This document shows, piece after piece, positions 24,662 to 35,924 of a stretch of DNA of 60,212 bases. A program made the translations under genes and the position numbers. A model generated the notes under the pieces. The model was not told the origin of the DNA and searched no databases. It saw only the letters and a list, made by a program, of their open reading frames with translations. Each line of letters begins with the position of its first letter. The stretch's first letter is position 1. The stretch is from Eggerthellales bacterium (GTDB lineage: Bacteria; Actinomycetota; Coriobacteriia; Coriobacteriales; Eggerthellaceae), in contig JAQXGX010000159.1 of NCBI GenBank assembly GCA_029006935.1, positions 1-60,212 on the forward strand. Direction: 5' to 3'.

Positions 24662-26143
24662 ATGAGCAGCCAGAATCTTGAAACCGCCTGGGAGGCAATC
24701 AAGGAAAAGGTCATCAACAGCCCAGGGACCATCGCGCCCCAGGCAAAGGCGTTCTTCGACCGCCTGCAGATCCAGGCCATGAGCGACGGATTCCTCATGA
24801 TCACCGCCGACAACGACTTCATCCGCGGATGGATCGAGCGTCATATGGTGGAATCCATCCAGCAGGCATGCCAGGACCTGTACGGCATGCCCTTCATGGT
24901 CATGGTGGAGGTGGACCCGACCCAGCGTCCCGCAGAGCAAGCCACGGGCCCGGCCGCCGAAAACGCCAACGCAGAGCACTCCACAGCTCCCCAGGGGAGC
25001 ACCGTAGAGACAGCCCCCACTCCCGCGGAACCCAAGCCGGAGCCGAAGGCCGCCGCTCCGACTCATACGCGCAAGGACACCCGGAGCAACTCCATCAAGA
25101 CCCTCACCTTCGAAAACTTCGTCATAGGCGAATCCAATAAGCTCGCCTACTCCATGGCGGTAAACGTTGCGGACGAGCCGGGAACCCTGGCCCTGAACCC
25201 CCTGTTCATCTACGGAAAGAGCGGGCTGGGCAAGACTCATCTGCTTCGGGCCATCCAGAACCAGATCTGCGAAACCTACCCGGAAATGGACGTGGTGTAC
25301 GTTGATTCGGCTGAGTTCGTGGACGAGTTCACGGAAGGCGCCATCGAGCACGACCGCAACAAGAGCAGCTTCCGCAACTTCAAGACGCGGTACGAAAGCG
25401 CCGACGTGCTGCTCATCGACGACGTGCAGTTCTTCCAGGGCAAGAAGCAGACCCTGGACATGGTGTTCCAGATCTTCAACAAGCTCAAGGACGAAGGCAA
25501 GCAGATCGTGCTGGCGGCGGATCGCGCACCCAAGAACATCGACGTGGACGAGCGCTACCAGAGCAGATTCAGCTCCGGCGGCATCTGCGACATCCAACCC
25601 CCGGACATCGAAACCAAGCTGGGCATCATCCGCAGCTTTGCCAACGAGTGCAAGCGGGTAAGCGGCCGCACCGACCTGGTCATTCCCCGAGAAGTGGAGG
25701 CCTACATAGCCGAGATAAGCTCCTCCAACGTCCGCGAGCTGAAGAGTGCCGTAACCAAGGTGGTCACCCATATGACCTACTCCGGCACCACCGAGATCAC
25801 CAAAGAGCAGGTGGGCAGGCTCCTGGAAAACCACTTCAGCAGTCGCTCCGCAGTGCAGCTCACCGTAGAAAACATCCAGCGACAGGTGGAGGACTTCTAC
25901 CAGATCAGCCATGCCGACCTGGTGGGAAAGAACCGCCAGCGCCATATTGCCCACGCCCGGCACGTGGCAATCTACCTGAGCCGGCAGCTCATCGACGTTC
26001 CCTTCGCCGACATAGGAAAGCGCTTCAACCGAGACCATTCCACGGTCATGAACTCCTACCGCGTCATCGAAGGAAAGCTAGGAGAAAACCACGACCTGAA
26101 CGAAGAGCTCGAAACCCTTCGGAAGCTGATCCTGGAGCTGTAG
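24662..26143 (+). CDS. dnaA: Chromosomal replication initiator DnaA
   Basis: DnaA binds DnaA boxes and melts oriC with ATP. In its 493 residues, domain I is about 1-85, followed by a flexible Pro/Ala/Glu linker (86-140). The AAA+ domain has Walker A GKSGLGKT (185-192) and Walker B LLIDD (250-254). Domain IV ends with the DNA-binding signature IGKRFNRDHSTVMNS. The ATG at 24662 follows an AGGAAGG site. It is the second gene of the operon after the GHKL gene and is flanked by both halves of the presumed origin. Confidence 0.99.
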   Translation: MSSQNLETAWEAIKEKVINSPGTIAPQAKAFFDRLQIQAMSDGFLMITADNDFIRGWIERHMVESIQQACQDLYGMPFMVMVEVDPTQRPAEQATGPAAENANAEHSTAPQGSTVETAPTPAEPKPEPKAAAPTHTRKDTRSNSIKTLTFENFVIGESNKLAYSMAVNVADEPGTLALNPLFIYGKSGLGKTHLLRAIQNQICETYPEMDVVYVDSAEFVDEFTEGAIEHDRNKSSFRNFKTRYESADVLLIDDVQFFQGKKQTLDMVFQIFNKLKDEGKQIVLAADRAPKNIDVDERYQSRFSSGGICDIQPPDIETKLGIIRSFANECKRVSGRTDLVIPREVEAYIAEISSSNVRELKSAVTKVVTHMTYSGTTEITKEQVGRLLENHFSSRSAVQLTVENIQRQVEDFYQISHADLVGKNRQRHIAHARHVAIYLSRQLIDVPFADIGKRFNRDHSTVMNSYRVIEGKLGENHDLNEELETLRKLILEL

Positions 26144-26444
26144 AAAACTGGTTGAAAACCAGGGGAAGACCGGGGGAGAATCCGGGAAGGGGAAAACCCG
26201 GTGGAAAGCCAAAACAGTTTCTACCCCGATCATCCCTTCTAAAAAACAAGGGTTTGACCTGGGAAAACATTAGGTTTTCAACAAATCAACCGAGATTATT
26301 ATTACTACTACTTAAATAGATATAGTAAAGAGGAAGGAATAGGAAACCGGTTTTCCAACCAGCCTCCCTCCATCCGGAGCAATAGGTAAAATGCTCTTCT
26401 AGAAAAGTTTACGTTCTTCAGCACAGGCCCAGGGAGGCAGTATC
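26144..26444. other. oriC: dnaA-dnaN intergenic region: possible DNA-unwinding half of oriC
   Basis: A 301-bp gap. The left part repeats GAAAACC/GGGAAAACC-type purine runs with degenerate DnaA boxes (for example TGTAGAAAA at 26140-26148). At 26275-26283 TTTTCAACA differs from the box by one base. After a 12-nt spacer come TTA TTA TTA CTA CTA (26296-26310), which on the lower strand reads 3'-AAT-AAT-AAT-GAT-GAT, matching the DnaA-trio pattern. AT-rich DNA (TTAAATAGATATAG) follows. The order box, spacer, trios, AT-rich tract is that of the basal unwinding system described in Bacillus. A possible dnaN -10 (TAAAAT, 26387-26392) lies further right. Confidence 0.6.
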
Positions 26445-27545
26445 ATGAAATTCAGCATAAACAAATCCGAACTCCTCAACGCCCTCAGCGTAGTCCAGAA
26501 GGGCACCTCCAGCCGCTCCACGCTTCCCGCCCTTTCGGGCATTCTGGTGGACGCTCACGAAGATCAGATCACCTTCCAGGCAACCGACTTGGAGCTTTCC
26601 ATCCAATATGACTCCATCGCGCTGGTAGAGGAGCCCGGCCGAGCCGTCCTTCCCGGAAAGCTTTTCGTGGACATTGTGAAGAACCTTCCGGACATGGCGG
26701 TCACGGTGGAAGCTACCGACGACTTTGCGGTCATATCCTGCGACTCCACTACGTTCCGCATCAAGGCCCTTAATGCGGACGACTTCCCTACCTTCCCCCA
26801 TGTTGACGTGAGCCAGAAGATAGAGGTCCCCTTCGACACCTTCTCCAGCATGGTCCGCCGCGTTGCTCGTGTGGTTTCCCATGACGAAGCCCGTGCCATC
26901 ATCACCGGCGTTCTGGTGACCCTGGAGGGAAGCACCCTGCGCATGGTGGCAACGGACTCCTACAGGCTGGCGGTAACCCAGACCGAGGTGCCGCAGGAAA
27001 GTGCCCAGGACTTCAGTGCCGTGATCTCCGGTACCTTCCTGCAGGATATTGCTCAGCTTCCCCGAACCGAGGAGCCCATCACGCTGGCCCTGGCCCAGAA
27101 CCAGATCGTGATCTCCTATCAGAGCACGGTGTTCATCAACCGTCGCATTGAGGGGAACTACCCGAACTACAAGCAGCTTCTGCCCAACAGCTACGTAACC
27201 CGCGCCACGGTTTCCACCAGCGCTCTTCAGGCTGCGGTGAAGCGCGCTCGGCTGGTGGGACCCACCGGCGGCGCGGTTCGCATTGCCGTGGATGCTGACG
27301 GGCAGGTGCTGACCCTTTCCGCAACCGCGCATGACGTGGGCTCCACTACGGAGACCGTTCCCGTGACCTGCGACGGAGAAAGCGCCGAAATCGCCTTCAA
27401 CTGCACCTATGTGGAGGATGGCCTGCGCTCCGTGGAGACGGACGAGGTGTACCTGGACGTGCAGTCGTCCCAGAAGCCGGGTATTCTGCGTGCCGTGGGC
27501 GGGGAAGACTTCCTGTACCTGATCATGCCGATCCGTATTTCCTAG
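26445..27545 (+). CDS. dnaN: DNA polymerase III beta sliding clamp
   Basis: The ring-shaped processivity clamp of the replicase. Its 366 residues form three repeated domains, beginning MKFSINKSELLNALSVVQK and ending FLYLIMPIRIS, the terminal segment that shapes the protein-binding cleft. Start at ATG 26445 behind GGGAGG. recF follows after 8 nt. Confidence 0.98.
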   Translation: MKFSINKSELLNALSVVQKGTSSRSTLPALSGILVDAHEDQITFQATDLELSIQYDSIALVEEPGRAVLPGKLFVDIVKNLPDMAVTVEATDDFAVISCDSTTFRIKALNADDFPTFPHVDVSQKIEVPFDTFSSMVRRVARVVSHDEARAIITGVLVTLEGSTLRMVATDSYRLAVTQTEVPQESAQDFSAVISGTFLQDIAQLPRTEEPITLALAQNQIVISYQSTVFINRRIEGNYPNYKQLLPNSYVTRATVSTSALQAAVKRARLVGPTGGAVRIAVDADGQVLTLSATAHDVGSTTETVPVTCDGESAEIAFNCTYVEDGLRSVETDEVYLDVQSSQKPGILRAVGGEDFLYLIMPIRIS

Positions 27546-27553
27546 GTCCGTCC

Positions 27554-28699
27554 ATGCCTCTTGCCATAGAGCGCCTGGAGCTTTCGTCTTTCCGGAACTA
27601 CGAAAGCTTCCGCCTGGACGACCTGGGGTCCCTGACCATATTCGTGGGCCCTAACGCAGTGGGCAAGACCAATCTGATCGAAGCCCTCCAACTGGTCACT
27701 GCGTGCCTGTCCTTCAGGCATCCCAAGGCTGAGCATCTGATCCGGGAAGGGGACCGGATGGCCTGCGTGGACGCCCGCGTAACCGGGTCGGACCGGCTCC
27801 TGGACGTGCGCATGACCGCCGAACCGGGAAAGAAGCGCTTCTTCCTGAACGGAAAGCCCAAGCGGCCGGGGGATCTGAGGGGTACCTTGCCCTCGGTGGT
27901 ATTCACTCCCGATGACCTGAACCTGGTCAAGTCGGGTATGAGCCACCGTCGAACGGCCTTGGATGACCTGGGATCCCAGCTTTCGGCGAACCACCAGGTA
28001 ATCCGCCGGGATTATGAGAACGTGGTCAGGCATAAGAATGCGCTGCTTCGCGACGATGCGTCGGATGACCTGGTGTGGAGCATCAACCAGATGGTGGTAA
28101 CGGTGGGGGCGCAGCTGACCTGCTACCGCTCCGCCCTGTTCGCCAAGCTTTCCCGGCATCTGAAGCAGGCCTACGCCCAGATCAGCTCCTCCTCTGAGGA
28201 GCTGGAGTGCGTGTACGTTCCCTCGTGGGAGGCGGACGAAGAATCCGTGCGACCCTGCCAGCACGGCTGTGAGCCCATCGGGCGCGACCAGGCTCGTGAA
28301 CTTATGGAGAGGCGCCTGGAGGAGCTCGGAGGGCAGGAAAGGGCCCGGCGGCGAAGCCTGGTGGGTCCCCATGCCGATCGGATCGAGTTCTTCATCCAGG
28401 GACGAAACGCCTCCGTGTTCGGCAGCCAAGGTCAGCAGCGTTCCGTGGTGCTGGCGTGGAAGCTTGCGGAGGTGCGGCTCATCAAGGAAATCCTGGGCCA
28501 GCGCCCGGTGCTCCTGCTAGACGACGTGATGAGCGAGCTGGATGCTGACCGCCGTAACCAGCTGGTGGGCTTTATGGAGGACAGCGTGCAGGTGTTCATC
28601 ACCACCACGACCCCGGAGTACTTCACCGATGACGTAATGGCTCGGGCTCTCGTGGTGAAACTGGGGAAAGGCGGTGTTTCACGTGAAACGCTTTGCTGA
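27554..28699 (+). CDS. recF: DNA replication and repair protein RecF
   Basis: An SMC-like ATPase that works with RecO/RecR in gap repair. Its 381 residues include Walker A GPNAVGKTN, the ABC-type signature SQGQQRSVVLAWKLAE, and Walker B LLLDDVMSELD. The ATG at 27554 has only a weak ribosome site, consistent with coupling to dnaN. The last 26 bases overlap the next gene and include parS site 6. Confidence 0.97.
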   Translation: MPLAIERLELSSFRNYESFRLDDLGSLTIFVGPNAVGKTNLIEALQLVTACLSFRHPKAEHLIREGDRMACVDARVTGSDRLLDVRMTAEPGKKRFFLNGKPKRPGDLRGTLPSVVFTPDDLNLVKSGMSHRRTALDDLGSQLSANHQVIRRDYENVVRHKNALLRDDASDDLVWSINQMVVTVGAQLTCYRSALFAKLSRHLKQAYAQISSSSEELECVYVPSWEADEESVRPCQHGCEPIGRDQARELMERRLEELGGQERARRRSLVGPHADRIEFFIQGRNASVFGSQGQQRSVVLAWKLAEVRLIKEILGQRPVLLLDDVMSELDADRRNQLVGFMEDSVQVFITTTTPEYFTDDVMARALVVKLGKGGVSRETLC

Positions 28700-29204
28700 T
28701 GCATTGGACGACTTCTTCGCCAGGCAAGGGGGCGCTGATTCCCTTGCGGCCAAGGCCCGTCGCGCTGCCCAGGTCAGGGATCGCTGGGCAGCGGCGGTGC
28801 GGGCAGTGTACGTGTCTTCGGAGACCGTGGATTTTATCCTCTCCCATGTGAACGCCGTCTACATCATGGATGACGAGCTCATCGTGTACGCCGACGACAG
28901 CCTGGTGCGATCCGATCTGGACGCTCGTCAGGAGTTCCTGAAGATGGCCCTGAACTCACAGGGCGAAAACGTCTTCGCCCGCTTCAAGATCCTTCCCTCC
29001 AAGTTCGGCATGAAGCAGCGCCATCCCTTTGGAGCCCCCTCCTGCCTTGACCCCGGCGACTCCGCGCTCGAACACGATGTACGGGGCGCTGCCGAGATGC
29101 CGAGGTTCACCGAGGAGCAAGTCGACCATCTGGTCTCCCCCGTTTCGGACTCAACCTTGAGGGAGGCTCTGAAACGTGCGGTTATGGCTGATTTGAATAA
29201 ATAG
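28674..29204 (+). CDS. DUF721 (DciA-like) protein, presumed helicase-loading factor
   Basis: 176 residues. DUF721 proteins sit between recF and gyrB in actinobacteria, and the DciA branch helps load the DnaB helicase. The N-terminal half carries the conserved pattern RDRWAAAVR, then a short beta-rich stretch (VYIMDDELIVYADDSLVRSDL) and FLKMALN. The start is a GTG at 28674 inside the recF 3' end, with GGGGA upstream; a GTG three codons later is an alternative. A parS palindrome begins one base after the start, so the N-terminus MFHVKR is encoded by parS itself. A DnaB partner is encoded at 56057. Confidence 0.85.
   Translation: MFHVKRFADALDDFFARQGGADSLAAKARRAAQVRDRWAAAVRAVYVSSETVDFILSHVNAVYIMDDELIVYADDSLVRSDLDARQEFLKMALNSQGENVFARFKILPSKFGMKQRHPFGAPSCLDPGDSALEHDVRGAAEMPRFTEEQVDHLVSPVSDSTLREALKRAVMADLNK
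28675..28690. promoter_or_regulatory. parS-like site 6, overlapping the DUF721 start
   Basis: TGTTTCACGTGAAACG, one mismatch from canonical. It is the only copy found right of oriC, about 5 kb away, in the recF/DUF721 overlap. Confidence 0.83.
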
Positions 29205-29296
29205 GCGTTTCGGCATAGTCTGAAACCAAAACAGGGCCTTACAACCTATTTCACGGGCCGTACGGCGCCCTTATGGCGAAGGTACGGTTGCCAAAG

Positions 29297-29305
29297 TGCT
29301 ATAAT
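29297..29305 (+). promoter_or_regulatory. gyrB: Extended -10 promoter of gyrB-gyrA
   Basis: TGCTATAAT: a perfect -10 hexamer with the TG extension and no recognisable -35 at normal spacing. A CCGCCA/TGGCGG stem lies in the leader before gyrB. Confidence 0.6.
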
Positions 29306-29310
29306 TATAG

Positions 29311-31413
<2,103 letters not shown>

Positions 31414-31425
31414 GAGGAGAAGCAC

Positions 31426-33927
31426 GTGTCTGAAGAAATCAACAACGAAGTCCAGGAGGCCCCGGAGGCATTCGGCTCCCAGAGCACCATCCTTTCCACC
31501 GAACTGGGTCAGGAAATGCAGACGTCCTTCCTGGAGTACTCCATGAGCGTTATCGTCTCCCGCGCCCTGCCGGACGTGCGTGATGGCCTGAAGCCAGTGC
31601 ACCGCCGCATCCTGTACGCCATGTACGAAAGCGGCAACACCCCCAACAAGCCCCATGTCAAGTCAGCCCGTCCCGTGGGCGACTGCATGGGTAAGTACCA
31701 TCCCCACGGCGACGCCGCCATCTACGACACCATGGTTCGCCTTGCCCAGGACTTCAGCATGCGGGTGCCCTTGGTGGACGGCCATGGCAACTTCGGCTCC
31801 ATTGACGGTGACTCCGCCGCCGCCATGCGCTATACCGAGGCGCGCCTTGACAAGCCGGCCATGGAGCTGCTGCGGGACCTGGACAAGGAAACCGTGGACT
31901 TCCAGCCCAACTACGACGAGTCTCTGGAAGAGCCGCAGGTGCTGCCCGCTCGCTTCCCCAACCTCCTGGTCAACGGCTCCAATGGCATTGCGGTAGGCAT
32001 GGCCACCAACATCCCGCCTCATAACCTGGGCGAAACCATCGATGCCTGCTGCTACATGATGGACAATCCCGATTGCACTACCGAGGACCTGCTCAAGGTC
32101 ATGCCCGGCCCCGACTTCCCCACTGGCGGCACCATCATGGGCCGGCGGGGCATCGTCGACGCCTACGAGACCGGTCGCGGGAGCCTGACGGTGCGGGCCA
32201 CCGCGCGCATCGAGGAGCGGAAGAACGGCACCTACTCCATCGTGATCTCCGAGATCCCCTACCAGGTGAACCGCAGGCGCCTGCTGGAGAAGCTGGGCGA
32301 GCTGGTGCGGGATAAGAAGCTTCCCGAGGTCAGCAACGTCCACGACGCCGCGGACCGCCAGGGCATCGACATCATCATCGACCTGAAGAAGAACGCCATC
32401 CCCCAGGTGGTGCTGAACAAGCTTTACAAGCACACCCCTCTGCAGACGGGCTTTGGCGTGAACATGCTGGCCCTGGTCGACGGCGTTCCCCGGGTCCTTT
32501 CCCTGAAGGAAACCCTGCACTACTACATCTGTCATCAGAAGGACGTCATCGTGCGCAGGACCCGCTATGAGCTGGCCCGCGCCGAGGAGCGCGCCCATAT
32601 CCTTGAGGGCTACATCATCGCCCTGGACAACATCGACGAAGTGATCCACATTATTCGCTCTTCCCAGACCGACAAGGAAGCGGCGGATCGCCTGACCGAG
32701 CGCTTTGCCCTGAGCAAGAAGCAGACCGACGCCATCCTTGAGATGCGCCTTCGCCGTCTGACCGGCTTGGAGCGGGAGAAGATCCAAGCCGAGCTGGAGG
32801 AGCTGCGTCAGAAGATCGACTACTTCAAGCGCGTCCTGGCTGATGAGAAGCTGGTGGAGCAGATCATCAAGGAGGAGATGCAGGAGATCAAGGCCAAGTT
32901 CGGCACTCCTCGCAAGACCCAGATCACCTCTGAGTCCAAGGACATAGACATGGAGGACCTCATTGCCGACGACAGCATGGTGGTGACCATGACCAAGGGC
33001 GGCTACATCAAGCGCCTGCCGGTAGACACCTACCGTCAGCAGAAGCGTGGCGGCAAGGGAACCCAGGGAACCAATCTGAAGGAAGATGACTTCGTAGAGC
33101 ACTTGTTCGTGGCTACCAACCACGAGTTCATGCTGTTCTTCACCAGCTTCGGCAAGGCATACCGCCTGAAGGTGTACGACATCCCCGAAGCTTCCAGGCA
33201 GGCCCGCGGCACCGCTGTGGTCAACCTCATCCCCCTTTCCCCGGGAGAAACCGTTCAGGCGGTGATCACCACCAAGGAGTTTTCGCCGGACGAGTACCTG
33301 CTGTTCGCCACCAGGAACGGCATGGTGAAGAAGACCTCCCTTGACCAGTACGCACGCTCAAGGCGCGAGGGGCTGATTGCCATCAACCTGAGGGAAGACG
33401 ACGAGCTGGTATCGGTGCGTATCGTCAAGCCCGGTCAGCGTGCCATCATGGTTTCCTCTGCCGGCAAGGCAATCTGCTGGGAGGAGTCTGAGGTCCGCGC
33501 CATGGGTCGCGATACCACCGGCGTTCGCGGCATGGCCGTTCCCGAAGGGGAGCGTGTTCTGGGATTGGAGATTGCCTCCGAGGGGTCGGAGCTGCTGGTC
33601 CTGACCGAGTTCGGCTATGGAAAGCGCACCGCCGTGGAGGAGTACCCGACCCATCACCGCGGCGGTCAAGGTGTGAACACCCTGACCATGACGGAGAAGA
33701 AGGGCCGTCTGGCTGCCATGCGGGTGGTCCAGGAAGGCCAGGGAGTCATGGTCTCCACCAAGGAGGGCGTGATCGTGCGTACTCCTGTGGATGGCATTTC
33801 CCGCCTGGGACGTCCCGCTCAGGGCGTGAAGGTCATGGACGTGGCCCAGGGGGACTGCGTGGTTGCCCTGGCGGTTTCGGCGGAAAGCGCAGACGATGAT
33901 TCCCCGGACGAAGAGGGAGAGCTGTAG
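31426..33927 (+). CDS. gyrA: DNA gyrase subunit A
   Basis: The cleavage-rejoining subunit, 833 residues. The GTG start at 31426 follows GAGGAGA. The catalytic Tyr136 lies in MRYTEARL. The quinolone-determining region reads [17 protein letters not shown], with Ala97 where E. coli has Ser83 and Asp101 where E. coli has Asp87. The C-terminal beta-pinwheel begins after ~500 and carries the GyrA-box KRGGKGTQG, needed for DNA wrapping, so this is gyrase rather than topoisomerase IV. The C-terminus ends in an acidic tail. Confidence 0.98.
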   Translation: MSEEINNEVQEAPEAFGSQSTILSTELGQEMQTSFLEYSMSVIVSRALPDVRDGLKPVHRRILYAMYESGNTPNKPHVKSARPVGDCMGKYHPHGDAAIYDTMVRLAQDFSMRVPLVDGHGNFGSIDGDSAAAMRYTEARLDKPAMELLRDLDKETVDFQPNYDESLEEPQVLPARFPNLLVNGSNGIAVGMATNIPPHNLGETIDACCYMMDNPDCTTEDLLKVMPGPDFPTGGTIMGRRGIVDAYETGRGSLTVRATARIEERKNGTYSIVISEIPYQVNRRRLLEKLGELVRDKKLPEVSNVHDAADRQGIDIIIDLKKNAIPQVVLNKLYKHTPLQTGFGVNMLALVDGVPRVLSLKETLHYYICHQKDVIVRRTRYELARAEERAHILEGYIIALDNIDEVIHIIRSSQTDKEAADRLTERFALSKKQTDAILEMRLRRLTGLEREKIQAELEELRQKIDYFKRVLADEKLVEQIIKEEMQEIKAKFGTPRKTQITSESKDIDMEDLIADDSMVVTMTKGGYIKRLPVDTYRQQKRGGKGTQGTNLKEDDFVEHLFVATNHEFMLFFTSFGKAYRLKVYDIPEASRQARGTAVVNLIPLSPGETVQAVITTKEFSPDEYLLFATRNGMVKKTSLDQYARSRREGLIAINLREDDELVSVRIVKPGQRAIMVSSAGKAICWEESEVRAMGRDTTGVRGMAVPEGERVLGLEIASEGSELLVLTEFGYGKRTAVEEYPTHHRGGQGVNTLTMTEKKGRLAAMRVVQEGQGVMVSTKEGVIVRTPVDGISRLGRPAQGVKVMDVAQGDCVVALAVSAESADDDSPDEEGEL

Positions 33928-33953
33928 TTTCCCTGAATTCCGATGATGCCAAC

Positions 33954-33985
33954 GGGCGGCTGGGTTTTCCTGGCCGCCCTCCTGT
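33954..33985 (+). terminator. Possible terminator after gyrA
   Basis: GGGCGGC and GCCGCCC pair around a 12-nt loop; only a short T tract follows (CCTGTTTGG). Confidence 0.5.
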
Positions 33986-34043
33986 TTGGAGCGCGTTTGG
34001 CTTGGATGGGGCGAAAAAATTTTCCAATAGGGAAAAGTTTTTA

Positions 34044-34072
34044 TTGACGCGGCCCTAAGGGGGATGTATTCT
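34044..34072 (+). promoter_or_regulatory. Promoter of tRNA-Ile
   Basis: TTGACG, a 17-bp spacer and TATTCT, with a TG just before the -10; it ends 19 bp before the tRNA. Confidence 0.75.
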
Positions 34073-34090
34073 AATAGAGCACTTTTTCAC

Positions 34091-34167
<77 letters not shown>

Positions 34168-34176
34168 TTTTTGTAG

Positions 34177-34226
34177 ATAAACGCTCCACCGTGAGCCGAG
34201 TTAGCCGGTGGAGCGTTTATTAAAAA
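34177..34226 (+). terminator. Perfect 15-bp hairpin between tRNA-Ile and tRNA-Ala
   Basis: Arms at 34177-34191 and 34206-34220 are exact inverse complements. The right arm ends GTTTAT and is followed by TAAAAA, so it works at best as a modest terminator and may serve tRNA processing. Confidence 0.6.
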
Positions 34227-34245
34227 TGTTCGTGAAAAGTACTAT

Positions 34246-34321
34246 GGGGCATTAGCTCAGCTGGGAGAGCGCGGGCTTTGCAAGCCTGAGGTCAGGGGTT
34301 CGATCCCCCTATGCTCCACCA
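34246..34321 (+). tRNA. tRNA-Ala (anticodon TGC)
   Basis: Acceptor GGGGCAT/ATGCTCC (one G-U), anticodon arm CGGGC-TTTGCAA-GCCTG, T-loop GGTTCGATCCC and encoded ACCA. Confidence 0.96.
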
Positions 34322-34330
34322 TTAATCCGG

Positions 34331-34354
34331 AAGCCACCTGAGGGTGGCTTTTTT
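34331..34354 (+). terminator. Terminator after tRNA-Ala
   Basis: GCCACC-TGAG-GGTGGC followed by six T. Confidence 0.9.
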
Positions 34355-34417
34355 GATGCTTAGGGCCCTGTGCTACCATGGACCGAAAGAATCAACCATC
34401 ATCTGCGGAGGCGAACC

Positions 34418-34798
34418 ATGGAAAAGGTTTCCATGTCCCATGAAGACTACCTTGAAGCGATCGTGATGCTGGGCGGAACTGCTGCCAATCCCGTGCGCTC
34501 GGTTGACATAGCGGCGAAGATGGGTGTTTCCAAGGCCAGCGTCTCCAAGGCGCTGACCCTGCTTAAGGAAAAGGGCCTGGTGGTGCAGCCTCATTACGGA
34601 GACGTGACCCTGACCGAGGAAGGGTACGCGTACGGTCAGTCCATCTTCCAGCGCCATGGTCTGATCACCCGGTTTCTGAACAAGGGCATGGGCATAGACC
34701 TGGAGGAAGCGGAGCGAGAGGCTTGCATCATCGAGCATGCTATCAGCGATGATGCCTACGAGAAATGGGCTGAGTTCATCAAAAGCCTGGATCTGTAG
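34418..34798 (+). CDS. MntR/DtxR-type metal-dependent repressor (short form)
   Basis: 126 residues from the ATG at 34418 (GGAGG six bases upstream). The N-terminal winged helix-turn-helix (SVDIAAKMGVSKASVSKALT, then LTEEGY) is followed by a dimerisation domain. Residues matching the MntR metal ligands are present: HEDYLEAI (Asp and Glu), RHGLITRFL (His) and REACIIEHAISDD (Glu, Glu, His). There is no SH3-like C-terminal domain, so it resembles MntR rather than full-length DtxR/IdeR. It probably senses Mn or Fe; the regulated genes are not visible here. It is monocistronic. Confidence 0.85.
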   Translation: MEKVSMSHEDYLEAIVMLGGTAANPVRSVDIAAKMGVSKASVSKALTLLKEKGLVVQPHYGDVTLTEEGYAYGQSIFQRHGLITRFLNKGMGIDLEEAEREACIIEHAISDDAYEKWAEFIKSLDL

Positions 34799-34975
34799 CG
34801 TCACGCTAGGGAACTTTCCCTGGAGCTTTCTTTCGGAAAGAAAACGCTTTGTCGAAAATACGCCTCAGTTCTTGGAAAGCCGCAAAACCAATCGGTTTGG
34901 TGCTAAGATAGACCCACTCTTTGCATTACATGAACAACAAACGAACCACAATGCTCAAAGGGGTGCACATAGCTA

Positions 34976-35923
34976 TTGGCTCCCAGGTCCAACATAGTCT
35001 CCTTTGACGATGCACGTCGTGCTCGTTGCCAGTCGGTGCGTCCCGAGCGCGCTAGTCAAAGGTATTCCTCTCGATATTCTTCCCCCTCCCACCCTTCTAC
35101 GGCAAGCGGCCGTGGAAGCGGTGCGTCGCGTTCAGGCATGACCTCTCCCGCCACCGCACGGCCCCATTCTCAGGGCCGCCGCTCCCTTGGCTCAACCTAC
35201 CGTCAACAGGACGCTTTCTTCCGCGACCATACCCAGTCTCGACCTGCGGTAACGCGCTTCGACGATGAAGAGGAGCAGGAGCAGCCTCAGCCGGGCCTGC
35301 GCGGGACGTGGGCGAAGATGCGCCATGATCGGAAGAAAGCCAAGGCTGAAAAGGCATTTGACAAGCAGTTCGAAGGGGAAGGCTCCGCCGCGGCGGACAA
35401 CGGCCCCCGCGCTGCTCTGTATAAGGGGGAGATGGGGCAGACCCAGCGTCGTGCCGCACGCATGCACCAGGAGTCTTCTTCGTCCCGCGGTGGAAGCTCG
35501 TCCTCCAAGGCGAAGGGCGGCGGCTTCGGCAGCGCGCTGTGGTCCAAGGTGCTCATGGCGGCAGGTGCCGTTGTTGCCTGCTTCGTCCTAACCGGGGCCC
35601 TGCTCTACCCCACTGCCCAGCAGTACTACCTTTCCGTTCGCGAACATGACCAGGTGGTAGCCGAGTTGGACGCTGTCCGGGCGCGCAACCAGGAACTTGC
35701 CCAGCGGGTTCAGAGCCTGGGCACGGCCGAGGGCATTCAGGAGCGTGCTCATGAAGAGTACGGCTGGGTCCTTCCTGGCGAAAACTCCGTTTACGTCCAG
35801 GGAGTAAACGATGGCTCTGCTTCGGGCTCCTCGGTCGCCGCTAACGTTGTTCCGGGAAGCGTCAAGGCCCCTGAGACCTGGTACTCTCCCTTCCTGGACA
35901 AGCTCTTCGGCTTCGAGCAGTAG
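34976..35923 (+). CDS. DivIC/FtsB-like septum formation protein with a long disordered N-terminus
   Basis: 315 residues. A Ser/Arg-rich disordered cytoplasmic tail (1-~185) precedes one membrane helix (190-211). A short coiled coil (~218-255, EHDQVVAELDAVRARNQEL) and LGTAEGIQERAHEEYGWVLPGE follow, the pattern of the FtsB/DivIC family that bridges FtsL and FtsQ in the divisome. The long N-terminal tail is typical of actinobacterial members. The start is a TTG at 34976 behind AAAGGGG at a longish spacing, so the start is uncertain. The next gene begins 1 nt after its stop. Confidence 0.82.
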   Translation: MAPRSNIVSFDDARRARCQSVRPERASQRYSSRYSSPSHPSTASGRGSGASRSGMTSPATARPHSQGRRSLGSTYRQQDAFFRDHTQSRPAVTRFDDEEEQEQPQPGLRGTWAKMRHDRKKAKAEKAFDKQFEGEGSAAADNGPRAALYKGEMGQTQRRAARMHQESSSSRGGSSSSKAKGGGFGSALWSKVLMAAGAVVACFVLTGALLYPTAQQYYLSVREHDQVVAELDAVRARNQELAQRVQSLGTAEGIQERAHEEYGWVLPGENSVYVQGVNDGSASGSSVAANVVPGSVKAPETWYSPFLDKLFGFEQ

Positions 35924-35924
35924 C

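Noticed and set aside
23720-26038. A 772-codon minus-strand frame opposite the GHKL gene and dnaA
   Set aside because: It is antisense to two genes with intact motifs; no independent signal.
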